From assembly GCA_024642765.1 (NCBI GenBank), contig JAHEAM010000122.1, positions 1-8,659 of the forward strand: a DNA stretch of 8,659 bases, given 5' to 3'. Shown piece after piece: positions 1 through 6,210 of the stretch (its first letter is position 1; every line of letters starts with the position of its first letter). Made by a program: the position numbers and the translations under genes. The notes beneath the pieces are model-generated. The model did not search any database. It saw only the letters and a list, made by a program, of their open reading frames with translations, and was not told the origin of the DNA. This DNA comes from Planctomycetaceae bacterium. Its GTDB lineage: Bacteria > Planctomycetota > Planctomycetia > Pirellulales > Pirellulaceae.

Positions 1-830
1 TTGTTAGGGGTGACTTCGAAAATTTTCACTGCATCTGGTTCGCGTTGGCCATAGCTGGTGACAACAGTGTTTCCGTTCGGCAGACGCTGCACGCCACAGG
101 CATCTTTGATGATACCACCCACATCTTCGTTGGTGATTTCCCAAACCACATTTCCTTTTGAATCGAATTCGACAACTCGGTTTCCGTAGGTGCAGCCAAC
201 GAGTGTGTTGCCATTCTCTAAGCGAATCGCAGTGAATGGCCAGTTCTTGGCATCTTGGCCGCCGAAATGTTCGGTGTCGGTTTGGAAATCAGCAACGGCA
301 GTTCCATCTGGTTTGTATTCGCGTATTGAATATCCAAATAGATGCGGTGCCAGGTAGTTTCCATTTGGCAACTTGCGAGCCATGCGCGTCTGCATGTGGT
401 GGTTGTCTGTTTGTTCAGGATCGACCGGGACATCACATACGACTTTGCCATCGGAAGAAATTTCTGTCAGGCGAGGTCGGTTTCCCAAAACAACGATCAG
501 GGTGTTGCCATCATTGACTCGAGTGGCACTTACCAATTCGGCGTCTTGTTCGTTTCGGTCGTACCGCCAACACTCTTCTTTGTTCGTATCGAATTCGACG
601 ACTTTGTCCTTCCAGGTGACCAAGATATGCCCGTTTTCAAGCCGCGTTGCGTCTTTGGAATTCTCTTCCGTCTTCCATACCTCTCGGCCTTCTTCGTCAA
701 CGATCCCAGTAAATCCTCCGGCGATGAGAACTGCATGGCGAATGTTCGATTCTGTCTTCGCTGATTCGTCTTGTGCGCAAATCAACGTTGGTAACAGAGC
801 GATCATTATCAAGATAGTGGTTTTCAGCAT
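1..830 (-). CDS. Secreted beta-propeller repeat protein (PQQ/NHL-like), 3' end outside window
   Basis: The frame opens at an ATG (828-830) with AGGA 8 nt upstream (839-842) and stays open for 276 codons to the window edge, so the C-terminus and stop are missing. Residues 1-19 form a Sec signal peptide: MLK, a hydrophobic core, and a likely cut after ICA (residue 19). The rest contains at least five related strand units built on a 'L-x-NG-N-T-L-V' core followed by 'V-V-E-F-D-x-x-G': near residues 61-81 (ATRLENGHIL), 103-127 (NDGNTLIVV), 149-175 (LPNGNYLAP), 201-223 (RLENGNTLV, then RVVEFDSKGNVVWE) and 246-272 (LPNGNTVVT). The spacing of about 45-50 residues fits blades of a PQQ-like or NHL-type beta-propeller. 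Such propellers act outside the cytoplasm in binding or scaffolding; nothing here shows a catalytic site or ligand. It follows the isomerase-like gene by 51 bases, probably in one transcript. The fold call is fairly secure; the function is unknown. Confidence 0.85.
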   Translation of the reverse strand, partial: MLKTTILIMIALLPTLICAQDESAKTESNIRHAVLIAGGFTGIVDEEGREVWKTEENSKDATRLENGHILVTWKDKVVEFDTNKEECWRYDRNEQDAELVSATRVNDGNTLIVVLGNRPRLTEISSDGKVVCDVPVDPEQTDNHHMQTRMARKLPNGNYLAPHLFGYSIREYKPDGTAVADFQTDTEHFGGQDAKNWPFTAIRLENGNTLVGCTYGNRVVEFDSKGNVVWEITNEDVGGIIKDACGVQRLPNGNTVVTSYGQREPDAVKIFEVTPN

Positions 831-881
831 TGGATTAGTCCTAAACAAACTTATTTTCGCGGCGTAATATGGCATTCGCAT

Positions 882-1820
882 CTAGTTCAAGCGGAAAGCG
901 TCGTTCATCTCACCGGCAATTCGCGTAAGTTCCGCTTGATCGCCACCACCGACTTCTGCGGCTACCCAGCCGTTGAATTTGATTTCGGAAAGTGCCTTGC
1001 GAACATCGGCGTAATTGATGTCGCCTTCTGAGATGCGTGTGAATTTGCCTTCGGCACGGGAGAATCCTTTGATGTCTAGTTTGTAAACGCGTCGACCGAG
1101 TTGGCGAATCCAATCTCCCATGCTGCCATATTTCCAATGGTTGCCAATATCGAATTGCATGCCAACCCAAGGTGAATCAAATTCATCAACAAACTTTACA
1201 AATTCGTCAGCATTTTGAGTGTGGTCGCCGTCATGGTTGTAGAGGAAGTGATTCCATACGTTCTCGATAACGATTTGAATTCCGAGTTGCGCAGCGAGAG
1301 GAATCGATAGTGAAATATTGTCGATCGACCGTTTCCAACATTCTGCTTTTGTGCCATCCTTGCCGTGCCCCGCAACCAACAAAACAGAATGTCCACCAAC
1401 AGCATGAGTGTCGCGAATGGCCGTATCCAATGACTCGCGTGCTTTTTTGCGAATGTCCGGATTCGCGTCTGTGTGACGATCGTTCCAATGTGTTGAATTG
1501 ACAGAACCGTCGACAGGCAAACCGCTTTCGGCAATTGCGTTCAATGTTTCCTGTACGTCCATTCCAGGACAATCCATTTCAATACCATCGAAGCCCGCAG
1601 CTTTGACCGCTTTGAATCTGTCGGTCAAAGTACCCTGGACGTTTACCATGCCGATTTTGAGCGTTTTCCAAAGGTGGCCCTTGAGACTAACGTCCTCTGC
1701 AATGCTCGGTGTTGCGCCGAGTAATTTCGTCGTGCTGAAACCGACAGGAAGTGCACCGGCAACAGCAGCAGCCGTCGAAGCACATAGAAAACCACGGCGC
1801 GAAAAAAATGAATGATTCAT
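882..1820 (-). CDS. Tat-exported sugar phosphate isomerase/epimerase-like TIM-barrel protein (xylose isomerase-like, AP endonuclease family 2)
   Basis: This is a 312-residue protein. It starts with a twin-arginine signal: S-R-R-G-F-L at residues 7-12, an Ala-rich hydrophobic stretch to about 26, and a likely cleavage after LLGA (33-36). The mature part is a xylose-isomerase-like TIM barrel as in IolE, hydroxypyruvate isomerase and tagatose epimerase. Landmarks are GFDGIEMD (76-83), the strand IVIENVWNHF with Glu186, GMQFDIGNHW with Asp224, YKLDIKGFS (246-254), the segment ISEGDINYADVRKAL (263-277) and WVAAEV with Glu289. Glu186, Asp224 and Glu289 match three of the four usual metal ligands; the usual His on the next strand appears as Asp249. 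The family isomerises or epimerises sugars or keto-sugars with a divalent metal. Folded export by Tat suits a periplasmic metalloenzyme. The start is supported by AAAGGAA (1827-1833) 6 nt before the ATG. The substrate cannot be named. Confidence 0.88.
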   Translation of the reverse strand: MNHSFFSRRGFLCASTAAAVAGALPVGFSTTKLLGATPSIAEDVSLKGHLWKTLKIGMVNVQGTLTDRFKAVKAAGFDGIEMDCPGMDVQETLNAIAESGLPVDGSVNSTHWNDRHTDANPDIRKKARESLDTAIRDTHAVGGHSVLLVAGHGKDGTKAECWKRSIDNISLSIPLAAQLGIQIVIENVWNHFLYNHDGDHTQNADEFVKFVDEFDSPWVGMQFDIGNHWKYGSMGDWIRQLGRRVYKLDIKGFSRAEGKFTRISEGDINYADVRKALSEIKFNGWVAAEVGGGDQAELTRIAGEMNDAFRLN

Positions 1821-1826
1821 TGCAAA

Positions 1827-1833
1827 TTCCTTT
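1827..1833 (-). promoter_or_regulatory. Strong Shine-Dalgarno site of the Tat-exported isomerase-like gene
   Basis: Read on the minus strand this is AAAGGAA, 6 nt before the ATG at 1818-1820. It fixes the start so that the twin-arginine signal is at the very N-terminus, as expected. It is the clearest ribosome-binding site in the window. Confidence 0.7.
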
Positions 1834-1876
1834 GAACCGATTGGTGCGCGATGAGCGCAACATTAACACGAATGGA

Positions 1877-1888
1877 CAATTGTACCAT
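1877..1888 (-). promoter_or_regulatory. Candidate extended -10 promoter for the isomerase/propeller pair
   Basis: On the minus strand this reads ATGGTACAATTG and contains TGGTACAAT, which fits the extended -10 pattern TG-N-TAnnnT with hexamer TACAAT at 1879-1884. No good -35 is visible at 16-18 nt. It lies in the 86-base gap after mtnB, 58 nt upstream of the isomerase-like start codon. The identical 12-mer occurs at the equivalent position before the DUF4416 gene (5139-5150), which strengthens the call. Promoter activity is inferred from the motif alone. Confidence 0.4.
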
Positions 1889-1906
1889 CAACAATGTGCG
1901 ATTGCC

Positions 1907-2578
1907 TTAGTAACCCAGTTTTCGGCCTAAGCATTCGAACAAGAATTCGAAAATTTCGATGTGCCGTCGGGCTGCAAAGACGTCATGACCCCATGTGTAA
2001 AGGCCATGCTGGCGAATCAGAAAGCCGTAGCGAATTTTTTCGGGTGACGTTTGGTAGATTGCTTTGACTTGCTCGGCGAGGACAGGTATGTCTTGAGTGT
2101 TGTCAAAGATGGGAATCCACACTTCAGACTCGTGGGTCTTGATTCCCTCTAAGCCCTTCAGCATTTCAAAGTCTGTTATCGAAAACCCACGCTGCTCATA
2201 AAAGTGTTGCGACAGCAAGGTTCCCCAAACGCTATGCGTGTGCAGAATGCTACCAACGGGTTCAGAACGCTGTGCCAAGACAACATGCAACATCGTCTCA
2301 GCGCTGGACTTGGGCTGTTCCGGAGTGGTCGGCTTTCCAAACTCATTAACACGCACGAATTGGTTGGGTTGCAATTGGCCCTTGTCAAAGCCGCTACCGG
2401 TAACAATCAAATCAACGGGGTGTTGACCTAAGACGACGCTATAATTGCTACTTGTTCCGACCGACCAGCCACGGGTGTGAAACAAACGTCCACACTCACA
2501 TAGTGAATCGATTAGAGCCTCATGGCCCTTCAATTCATGGTGAAGTTCTTTGCGAATGGGTTTGCTGCTGAAACTCAT
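1907..2578 (-). CDS. mtnB: Methylthioribulose-1-phosphate dehydratase (class II aldolase/adducin family)
   Basis: At 223 residues this is full length for MtnB, which dehydrates 5-methylthioribulose-1-phosphate to the 2,3-diketo-5-methylthiopentyl-1-phosphate intermediate in cytoplasmic methionine salvage. Family landmarks are GWSVGTSSNYSV (37-48, the phosphate-binding 'TSGN' region), SSAETMLH (91-98) with Glu94, ILHTHS (111-116) with zinc ligands His113 and His115, FEMLKGLEG (137-145) with Glu138 as the likely acid/base, IPIFDNTQDI (155-164), and IRQHGLYTWG (188-197) with the third zinc ligand His191. The EMLKGLEG and FDNTQDI segments favour MtnB over fuculose- or ribulose-phosphate aldolases. 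It sits 51 bases after the cytochrome gene and is probably co-transcribed with it. No clear Shine-Dalgarno precedes the ATG at 2576-2578. No other salvage gene (mtnA, mtnC, mtnD, mtnK) is in the window. Confidence 0.92.
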   Translation of the reverse strand: MSFSSKPIRKELHHELKGHEALIDSLCECGRLFHTRGWSVGTSSNYSVVLGQHPVDLIVTGSGFDKGQLQPNQFVRVNEFGKPTTPEQPKSSAETMLHVVLAQRSEPVGSILHTHSVWGTLLSQHFYEQRGFSITDFEMLKGLEGIKTHESEVWIPIFDNTQDIPVLAEQVKAIYQTSPEKIRYGFLIRQHGLYTWGHDVFAARRHIEIFEFLFECLGRKLGY

Positions 2579-2629
2579 TGTTTGCCAATTTGTTGGAAGC
2601 GTATTCAGGGTTCGACGGAAACCGAGTCG

Positions 2630-4258
2630 TTATTTTTTTCCGTGTTCGATGTGTTTCCAGTATTCATCGAAACCTTTTTTGGCGAAGTCAGGACTGTTGT
2701 CGGTGTCATGACAGGCGAGACAAGTCCCGTTCTTTTGAGCATCTGCTTTGGTGATGAACAAATCCTTTCGGTATTTGGCGATTTCTTCATCGGTGGCTTC
2801 TATGTCGCCATTTTCGGCGTCCACATGGGCTTTGCCAGGTCCGTGACAATTTTCACAACCATTGCCATGCAGGTGTTCGTCTCTCTCGAAATCGTAATAG
2901 CCCGTTTGGTAGGGGAAGAATTCTTGGGGATTCCAGCCGGTAACGTGGCAACTCAGGCACTCGGGGTCAAAGTTGCGCTTGATTTCAGCACGAGGATTGT
3001 CTTTCGGGTCAACAAGATCCAATGTCGCACGAGCATGAGGTCCGCCGTTGCCGTCGATACCATCTTTCCAAATGTCGTAATCTACGTCGTGACAGTCGGC
3101 GCAAGATTCGGAACCCGCAAATTCTCCACCATTAGGAATGGCGCGAGGAGTAATGTCGGCAAACCGAAAGCCAGCAGGATTCAAGTAACGTTTTTCCAAG
3201 TCGCCTTGATAGTTGACAAAGATTTTTTTGGCTTCCACATTGTCGGCAAATCTTGCATCCATTGGCACGCGTTCATAACGAATCGCTAGTTGTCCGTTTT
3301 CCCAGTCGCATCCGACGAGGCCTACATACATGCCCTTGGTGCCCACCTCTATCAAGTTTGTGGTTCGGTTGCCTGCTGCAAATTTTTCAGGCAACATCAT
3401 CGGTTCGCCCGCCCCGTCACTTGTGACAACCAAGTCAAAAACAGGAAAACGTTTGGCGAGTTGAATGCTAATTTCTTTGCTGGCCTGACAAACCAAAACC
3501 AACATGTCACATTTCTCTTGTTGGAGTTTCGGTATGATTTCACTCAGAGCAAGTGCGGCGGCGGTTTTGATCACGTCGGTGGTTTGGATTTCATTGAAGT
3601 ACTCGTCACCCAAGATCGTCGTTACGCCAATACGCTTGCCGTTGCGCTCAAACACGCGAAATCGATTTGAAATTGATTCGTCCAAGACGACCAAGTTGGC
3701 ACAGGTGAAAGGATTTGAATTCTCGAAGTCCTCTACGTTATTGAGAATGGCTTGAGCTGTATCCGACAATTTCAATTCGTCTGGGCCGAAGGCGATTACA
3801 TCGTAATTCATCACACCACATAGCGTTTGGTAAGTTGCCTGAAGTTTTAGATTAGCTTGGGCGGCGATTCGGCGAACTTGTTTGCCTGCGTCGATGCTGA
3901 CGATATCCCAACCGCGATCCTTGAGGACCATTTGGCAATCGGCACGCCGCATCAGTCCGCCTTTTTGGTTTTCCAAGCCGGTGCATCCGCAGGGTTCGAT
4001 ATAACCGTTTTGATTTCCGGTAACGAATAACGTTACGGCCGGTTGTTTCCAGTCCTTAACCAAATCAGTTTTAGGCGGAAAAACGGGATCTTGTTTTTTA
4101 GGTTCCTGCCATGCGCCGATATGGACTGGATTAGGGGAAAGGTCGTTCCAACGCAATGAATCACCGCCAGCGATCTTCTGATCGTTTACGATCCAGCCCA
4201 ACAACATGCCTCCCAACATCAAAACGAGACAGAATATTGACTTAAGGGATAAAATCAT
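2630..4258 (-). CDS. Tetrahaem cytochrome c554-like protein with N-terminal degenerate 5'-nucleotidase/metallophosphatase-like domain
   Basis: The protein has 542 residues. Residues 5-24 are a hydrophobic signal peptide or anchor, so it acts outside the cytoplasm. Residues about 72-335 resemble the N-terminal metallophosphatase domain of UshA-type 5'-nucleotidases in the variant carrying GYIEPCGC (85-92), then KGGLMRRA (99-106) and DIVSIDAG (118-125). The usual D-x-H metal motif just before it is N82-Q-N84, and the usual GNHE-type site is GPDE (158-161), so phosphatase activity is doubtful. Residues about 380-542 hold four c-type haem sites: CADCH (386-390), CLSCH (434-438), CENCH (468-472) and CLACH (513-517). 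His408, His462, His464, His478, His536 and His539 are possible distal ligands. This matches the cytochrome c554-like family (PF13435 type). Its electron donor and acceptor are not evident. The ATG at 4256-4258 has only a weak GGCGAG-like site upstream. mtnB follows 51 bases downstream. Confidence 0.88.
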   Translation of the reverse strand: MILSLKSIFCLVLMLGGMLLGWIVNDQKIAGGDSLRWNDLSPNPVHIGAWQEPKKQDPVFPPKTDLVKDWKQPAVTLFVTGNQNGYIEPCGCTGLENQKGGLMRRADCQMVLKDRGWDIVSIDAGKQVRRIAAQANLKLQATYQTLCGVMNYDVIAFGPDELKLSDTAQAILNNVEDFENSNPFTCANLVVLDESISNRFRVFERNGKRIGVTTILGDEYFNEIQTTDVIKTAAALALSEIIPKLQQEKCDMLVLVCQASKEISIQLAKRFPVFDLVVTSDGAGEPMMLPEKFAAGNRTTNLIEVGTKGMYVGLVGCDWENGQLAIRYERVPMDARFADNVEAKKIFVNYQGDLEKRYLNPAGFRFADITPRAIPNGGEFAGSESCADCHDVDYDIWKDGIDGNGGPHARATLDLVDPKDNPRAEIKRNFDPECLSCHVTGWNPQEFFPYQTGYYDFERDEHLHGNGCENCHGPGKAHVDAENGDIEATDEEIAKYRKDLFITKADAQKNGTCLACHDTDNSPDFAKKGFDEYWKHIEHGKK

Positions 4259-4432
4259 GATAGAGCTCGCCGTTATTCTAAATGTTCGATTTTTGCTTTT
4301 GGCCGAAGCAATGACGGAAACAAGTTTTGCGAACTGGTTAGGTCGCAGAACGAATGTTCACGCCGATTGGCAATCTAGCAGGTACGAATACTAGTTTAGG
4401 GTAAATCATCATGGATTTGAAATAGCAGTCCA

Positions 4433-4448
4433 GCGAAATCGGTTTCGC
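4433..4448. repeat. Perfect 6-bp inverted repeat with 4-nt loop
   Basis: The arms are GCGAAA (4433-4438) and TTTCGC (4443-4448) around a TCGG loop. There is no T-run after it on the minus strand, so it is a poor intrinsic terminator. It could be an operator or a processing hairpin, or it may be chance. The same arm sequence recurs with arms swapped at 7930-7949. Confidence 0.35.
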
Positions 4449-4476
4449 AGAAAATTCTCTATTCGGCGTCAACGGC

Positions 4477-4503
4477 AATAAAAATGGACCGCTTGCGACC
4501 ATT
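4477..4503 (-). terminator. Candidate intrinsic terminator after the DUF4416 gene
   Basis: On the minus strand AATGG (4499-4503) pairs with CCATT (4483-4487). An inner CG/CG pair closes a CAAG loop across a small internal loop. The hairpin is followed directly by a T-rich tail, TTTTTATT (4477-4484, sharing its first two T with the stem). It begins about 40 nt downstream of the DUF4416 stop codon. The interrupted stem makes it weak, but stem, tail and position agree. Confidence 0.4.
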
Positions 4504-4541
4504 CGTGGCATATCATTCGCGATGCATTCGTTTCTGACTTA

Positions 4542-5087
4542 TTAGGCATTGGACTCTTGGATTCGCTTTCGCAATAACTCCCTGCCTTTCGTCAAAAACG
4601 CGAAGACATCCGCTCGCCGGTAGTCTGGGTAGGTCCAACGCGAAAACTGCCAACCTGTCCGCAAATAATACAGCGTGACTTCACCGTAAATTCCGTCTCG
4701 CAAATAGACGCGGTGATCACGATCCTTAGTTGTCGCAAGGACCAACTTGGCTTCACTCAAATATCCGGGATCAACATTGATGGGACGTTCGACTGACGAA
4801 GGGAATGCTTGCCGATAGTCTTCCTCGAGCCGATTAGTTCGGTTTTTCCAATCCGGCAGAGTCGCCGGGTCATAGGCCGCATCAAAAATAAACATCTGTT
4901 TTCGCAGGTCGCCTCCCATAGTGGCGGAGTAAAACGACGTTTCGTTGAAGTCCAGCAACGGGCTGGCGATCAATACTGGCCCAATAAGTGTTTCGAGCTG
5001 CTTTTGTCCCCACTGGATCGCTGCGACATTTTGCGAAAAAATCGCCGTAAAAAAAAGTGTACCGAAGTGTTGTCGGGTTTGGCCCAT
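4542..5087 (-). CDS. DUF4416 family protein
   Basis: A 181-residue soluble protein with no signal peptide or membrane span. It fits the DUF4416 family (PF14385): an N-terminal hydrophobic strand near GTLFFTAIFS (9-18), LIGPVLIASPLLDF (34-47), the Y-x-x-x-MG-x-x-L segment (53-61, YSATMGGDL), KNRTNRLEE (81-89), RPINVDPGYL (101-110), LATTKDRDHRVYL (117-129), DGIYGEVTLYY (131-141) and WTYPDY (151-156). The family has no established function that I know of. The conserved Asp, Lys, Arg and Tyr residues suggest an enzyme or nucleotide/phosphate-binding role, but that is a guess. The gene follows rtcA with an 88-base gap that contains a candidate promoter, so it may be transcribed on its own or with the RNA-repair genes. 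The ATG at 5085-5087 has only a weak purine-rich site (AGAGAAA) far upstream. The family assignment is recalled from motif order, not searched. Confidence 0.78.
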   Translation of the reverse strand: MGQTRQHFGTLFFTAIFSQNVAAIQWGQKQLETLIGPVLIASPLLDFNETSFYSATMGGDLRKQMFIFDAAYDPATLPDWKNRTNRLEEDYRQAFPSSVERPINVDPGYLSEAKLVLATTKDRDHRVYLRDGIYGEVTLYYLRTGWQFSRWTYPDYRRADVFAFLTKGRELLRKRIQESNA

Positions 5088-5138
5088 CGTGTTTGCAAAT
5101 TTCTCTAACCGTTTTCTTTTCTACTCTCGCCGCGACTG

Positions 5139-5150
5139 CAATTGTACCAT
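5139..5150 (-). promoter_or_regulatory. Candidate extended -10 promoter for the DUF4416 gene
   Basis: The minus strand reads ATGGTACAATTG with extended -10 TGGTACAAT (hexamer TACAAT at 5141-5146). The best -35 candidate is ATGACA (5/6 to TTGACA), with a long 19-nt spacer. It lies 53 nt before the DUF4416 start codon. The 12-mer is identical to that at 1877-1888, where it has a similar distance (58 nt) to its gene. The call rests on motif and position only. Confidence 0.42.
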
Positions 5151-5175
5151 TGTAATCGGGATTGCTGTCATGCCG

Positions 5176-6210
5176 TTATTCGACTCGGCGAACAACGACC
5201 TCAAGCGTGTTGGATGAGATTTCGGAAGTAACGACCTCGATATCTAGAAAACGCCGGATGATATCGATATGTGTTTGGCTATGAGGCGTCAGTGATAGCG
5301 TTCGAAAGCGACTGTGTGCTCCGTGAGTCGCTGCGATCGCCATCGGCAACAGCAGTTGATCCGCCAAATGCGGGCCGACTGGGACGTCAGTTGCCAAGAA
5401 TTCTTCGGCTTCTTGTAGCACTCGCCGAGCAACCTTTTCTGCACGCACGCCGAGTTCACCCACTCCTGAAAAAATTTCGGTGACTCCTGCCGACTTCAAT
5501 TCGATCAGCACGACGTTTCCGGGACCGCATGGATTCTCAACTTCGATAACTCGGCTCGATGTCATGGGCCAATTACTTTTTTTGCAAATCGTACGGCATT
5601 CGCGTTGACCGATCGATGCTGGCAACCGAGAAACGATCGCAGTCACTGATGGAACAAGTTGCCCGCGTTCCAGTAACTTCAAACCCCGCCATTTATCGGG
5701 TGGTTTGATCAATAATTCGATTTGGCCACCACCATTGGGGTAAAAACCATAGTGTTTCATTTCAGCGAAAACAGTCGGCCCCATTCGTGCGACCAGCGGC
5801 AAGAATGATCGCTGCAGGAAGTCAAACGGTGGCGCCATCGTGTTGTGTGTGCCGCCTTCGATAATTAACGACGAAGGGCCGCACGCCATCAACAGTGCAG
5901 GCAATACCGTTTGAGCAACCAAAGTCGTGCTCCCAGCGGTACCTATGGAAAATCGAAAGTCACCGTTCCGCACGCGACCTGGACGAAAGATCAAGTGTTG
6001 CGATTTAAGTTCGTCGCCTTCCACCGTCGCATCGCAGATTTGCTTTGCAGCCATTACACATGTCAAGTGTTGTCGAGCGAGGCCGGGTTTTGCCCGACCG
6101 CCGCGCAACCGCATCAACTCGAACGGCGTGCCCGTGATCATCGAGAGACTCAGCGACGATCGCAAAATTTGCCCGCCGCCTTCGCCCTTGGAACCATCGA
6201 TCTCAATCAT
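5176..6210 (-). CDS. rtcA: RNA 3'-terminal phosphate cyclase
   Basis: From the ATG at 6208-6210 the protein has 344 residues, close to E. coli RtcA (338). RtcA uses ATP to turn an RNA 3'-phosphate into a 2',3'-cyclic phosphate through a covalent enzyme-AMP intermediate. Numbered from this ATG, landmarks are IDGSKGEGGGQILRSSLSLS (4-23), RGGRAKPGLARQHL (36-49), FSIGTAGSTTLVAQTVLPAL (87-106), HYGFYPNGGG (153-162), VGPHLADQLLLPMA (278-291) and TPHSQTH (308-314). His310 aligns with the E. coli nucleophile His309. An alternative TTG at 6235-6237 would add nine residues, but the ATG has GGAAG 8 nt upstream (6219-6223) and gives the family N-terminus. The ATG lies inside the end of rtcB (ATGATTGA on the minus strand, 8-nt overlap), implying translational coupling. 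All core motifs are intact. Confidence 0.96.
   Translation of the reverse strand: MIEIDGSKGEGGGQILRSSLSLSMITGTPFELMRLRGGRAKPGLARQHLTCVMAAKQICDATVEGDELKSQHLIFRPGRVRNGDFRFSIGTAGSTTLVAQTVLPALLMACGPSSLIIEGGTHNTMAPPFDFLQRSFLPLVARMGPTVFAEMKHYGFYPNGGGQIELLIKPPDKWRGLKLLERGQLVPSVTAIVSRLPASIGQRECRTICKKSNWPMTSSRVIEVENPCGPGNVVLIELKSAGVTEIFSGVGELGVRAEKVARRVLQEAEEFLATDVPVGPHLADQLLLPMAIAATHGAHSRFRTLSLTPHSQTHIDIIRRFLDIEVVTSEISSNTLEVVVRRVE

Larger units (their letters stand above)
4259..4541. other. Intergenic region between the DUF4416 gene and the cytochrome gene
   Basis: This 283-base stretch has no supported gene. A short plus-strand reading frame from 4206 to 4394 overlaps the cytochrome start and resembles no known family. 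The region contains a terminator-like hairpin (4477-4503) and a small palindrome (4433-4448). A weak extended -10 match, TGCTAGATT, reads on the minus strand near 4372-4380 about 115 nt before the cytochrome start. It lacks a -35 and I do not call it. No tRNA-like fold was seen. Confidence 0.6.

Noticed and set aside
26..736. Three short minus-strand frames (26-214, 218-451, 530-736)
   Set aside because: All are in a frame offset from the continuous 276-codon propeller reading frame, which has a signal peptide and clear internal repeats.
2522..3289. Long plus-strand open frame of 255 codons opposite the cytochrome gene
   Set aside because: It lies antisense to a gene with four intact CXXCH sites, and its translation resembles no family. 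It is a by-product of codon use on the real strand.
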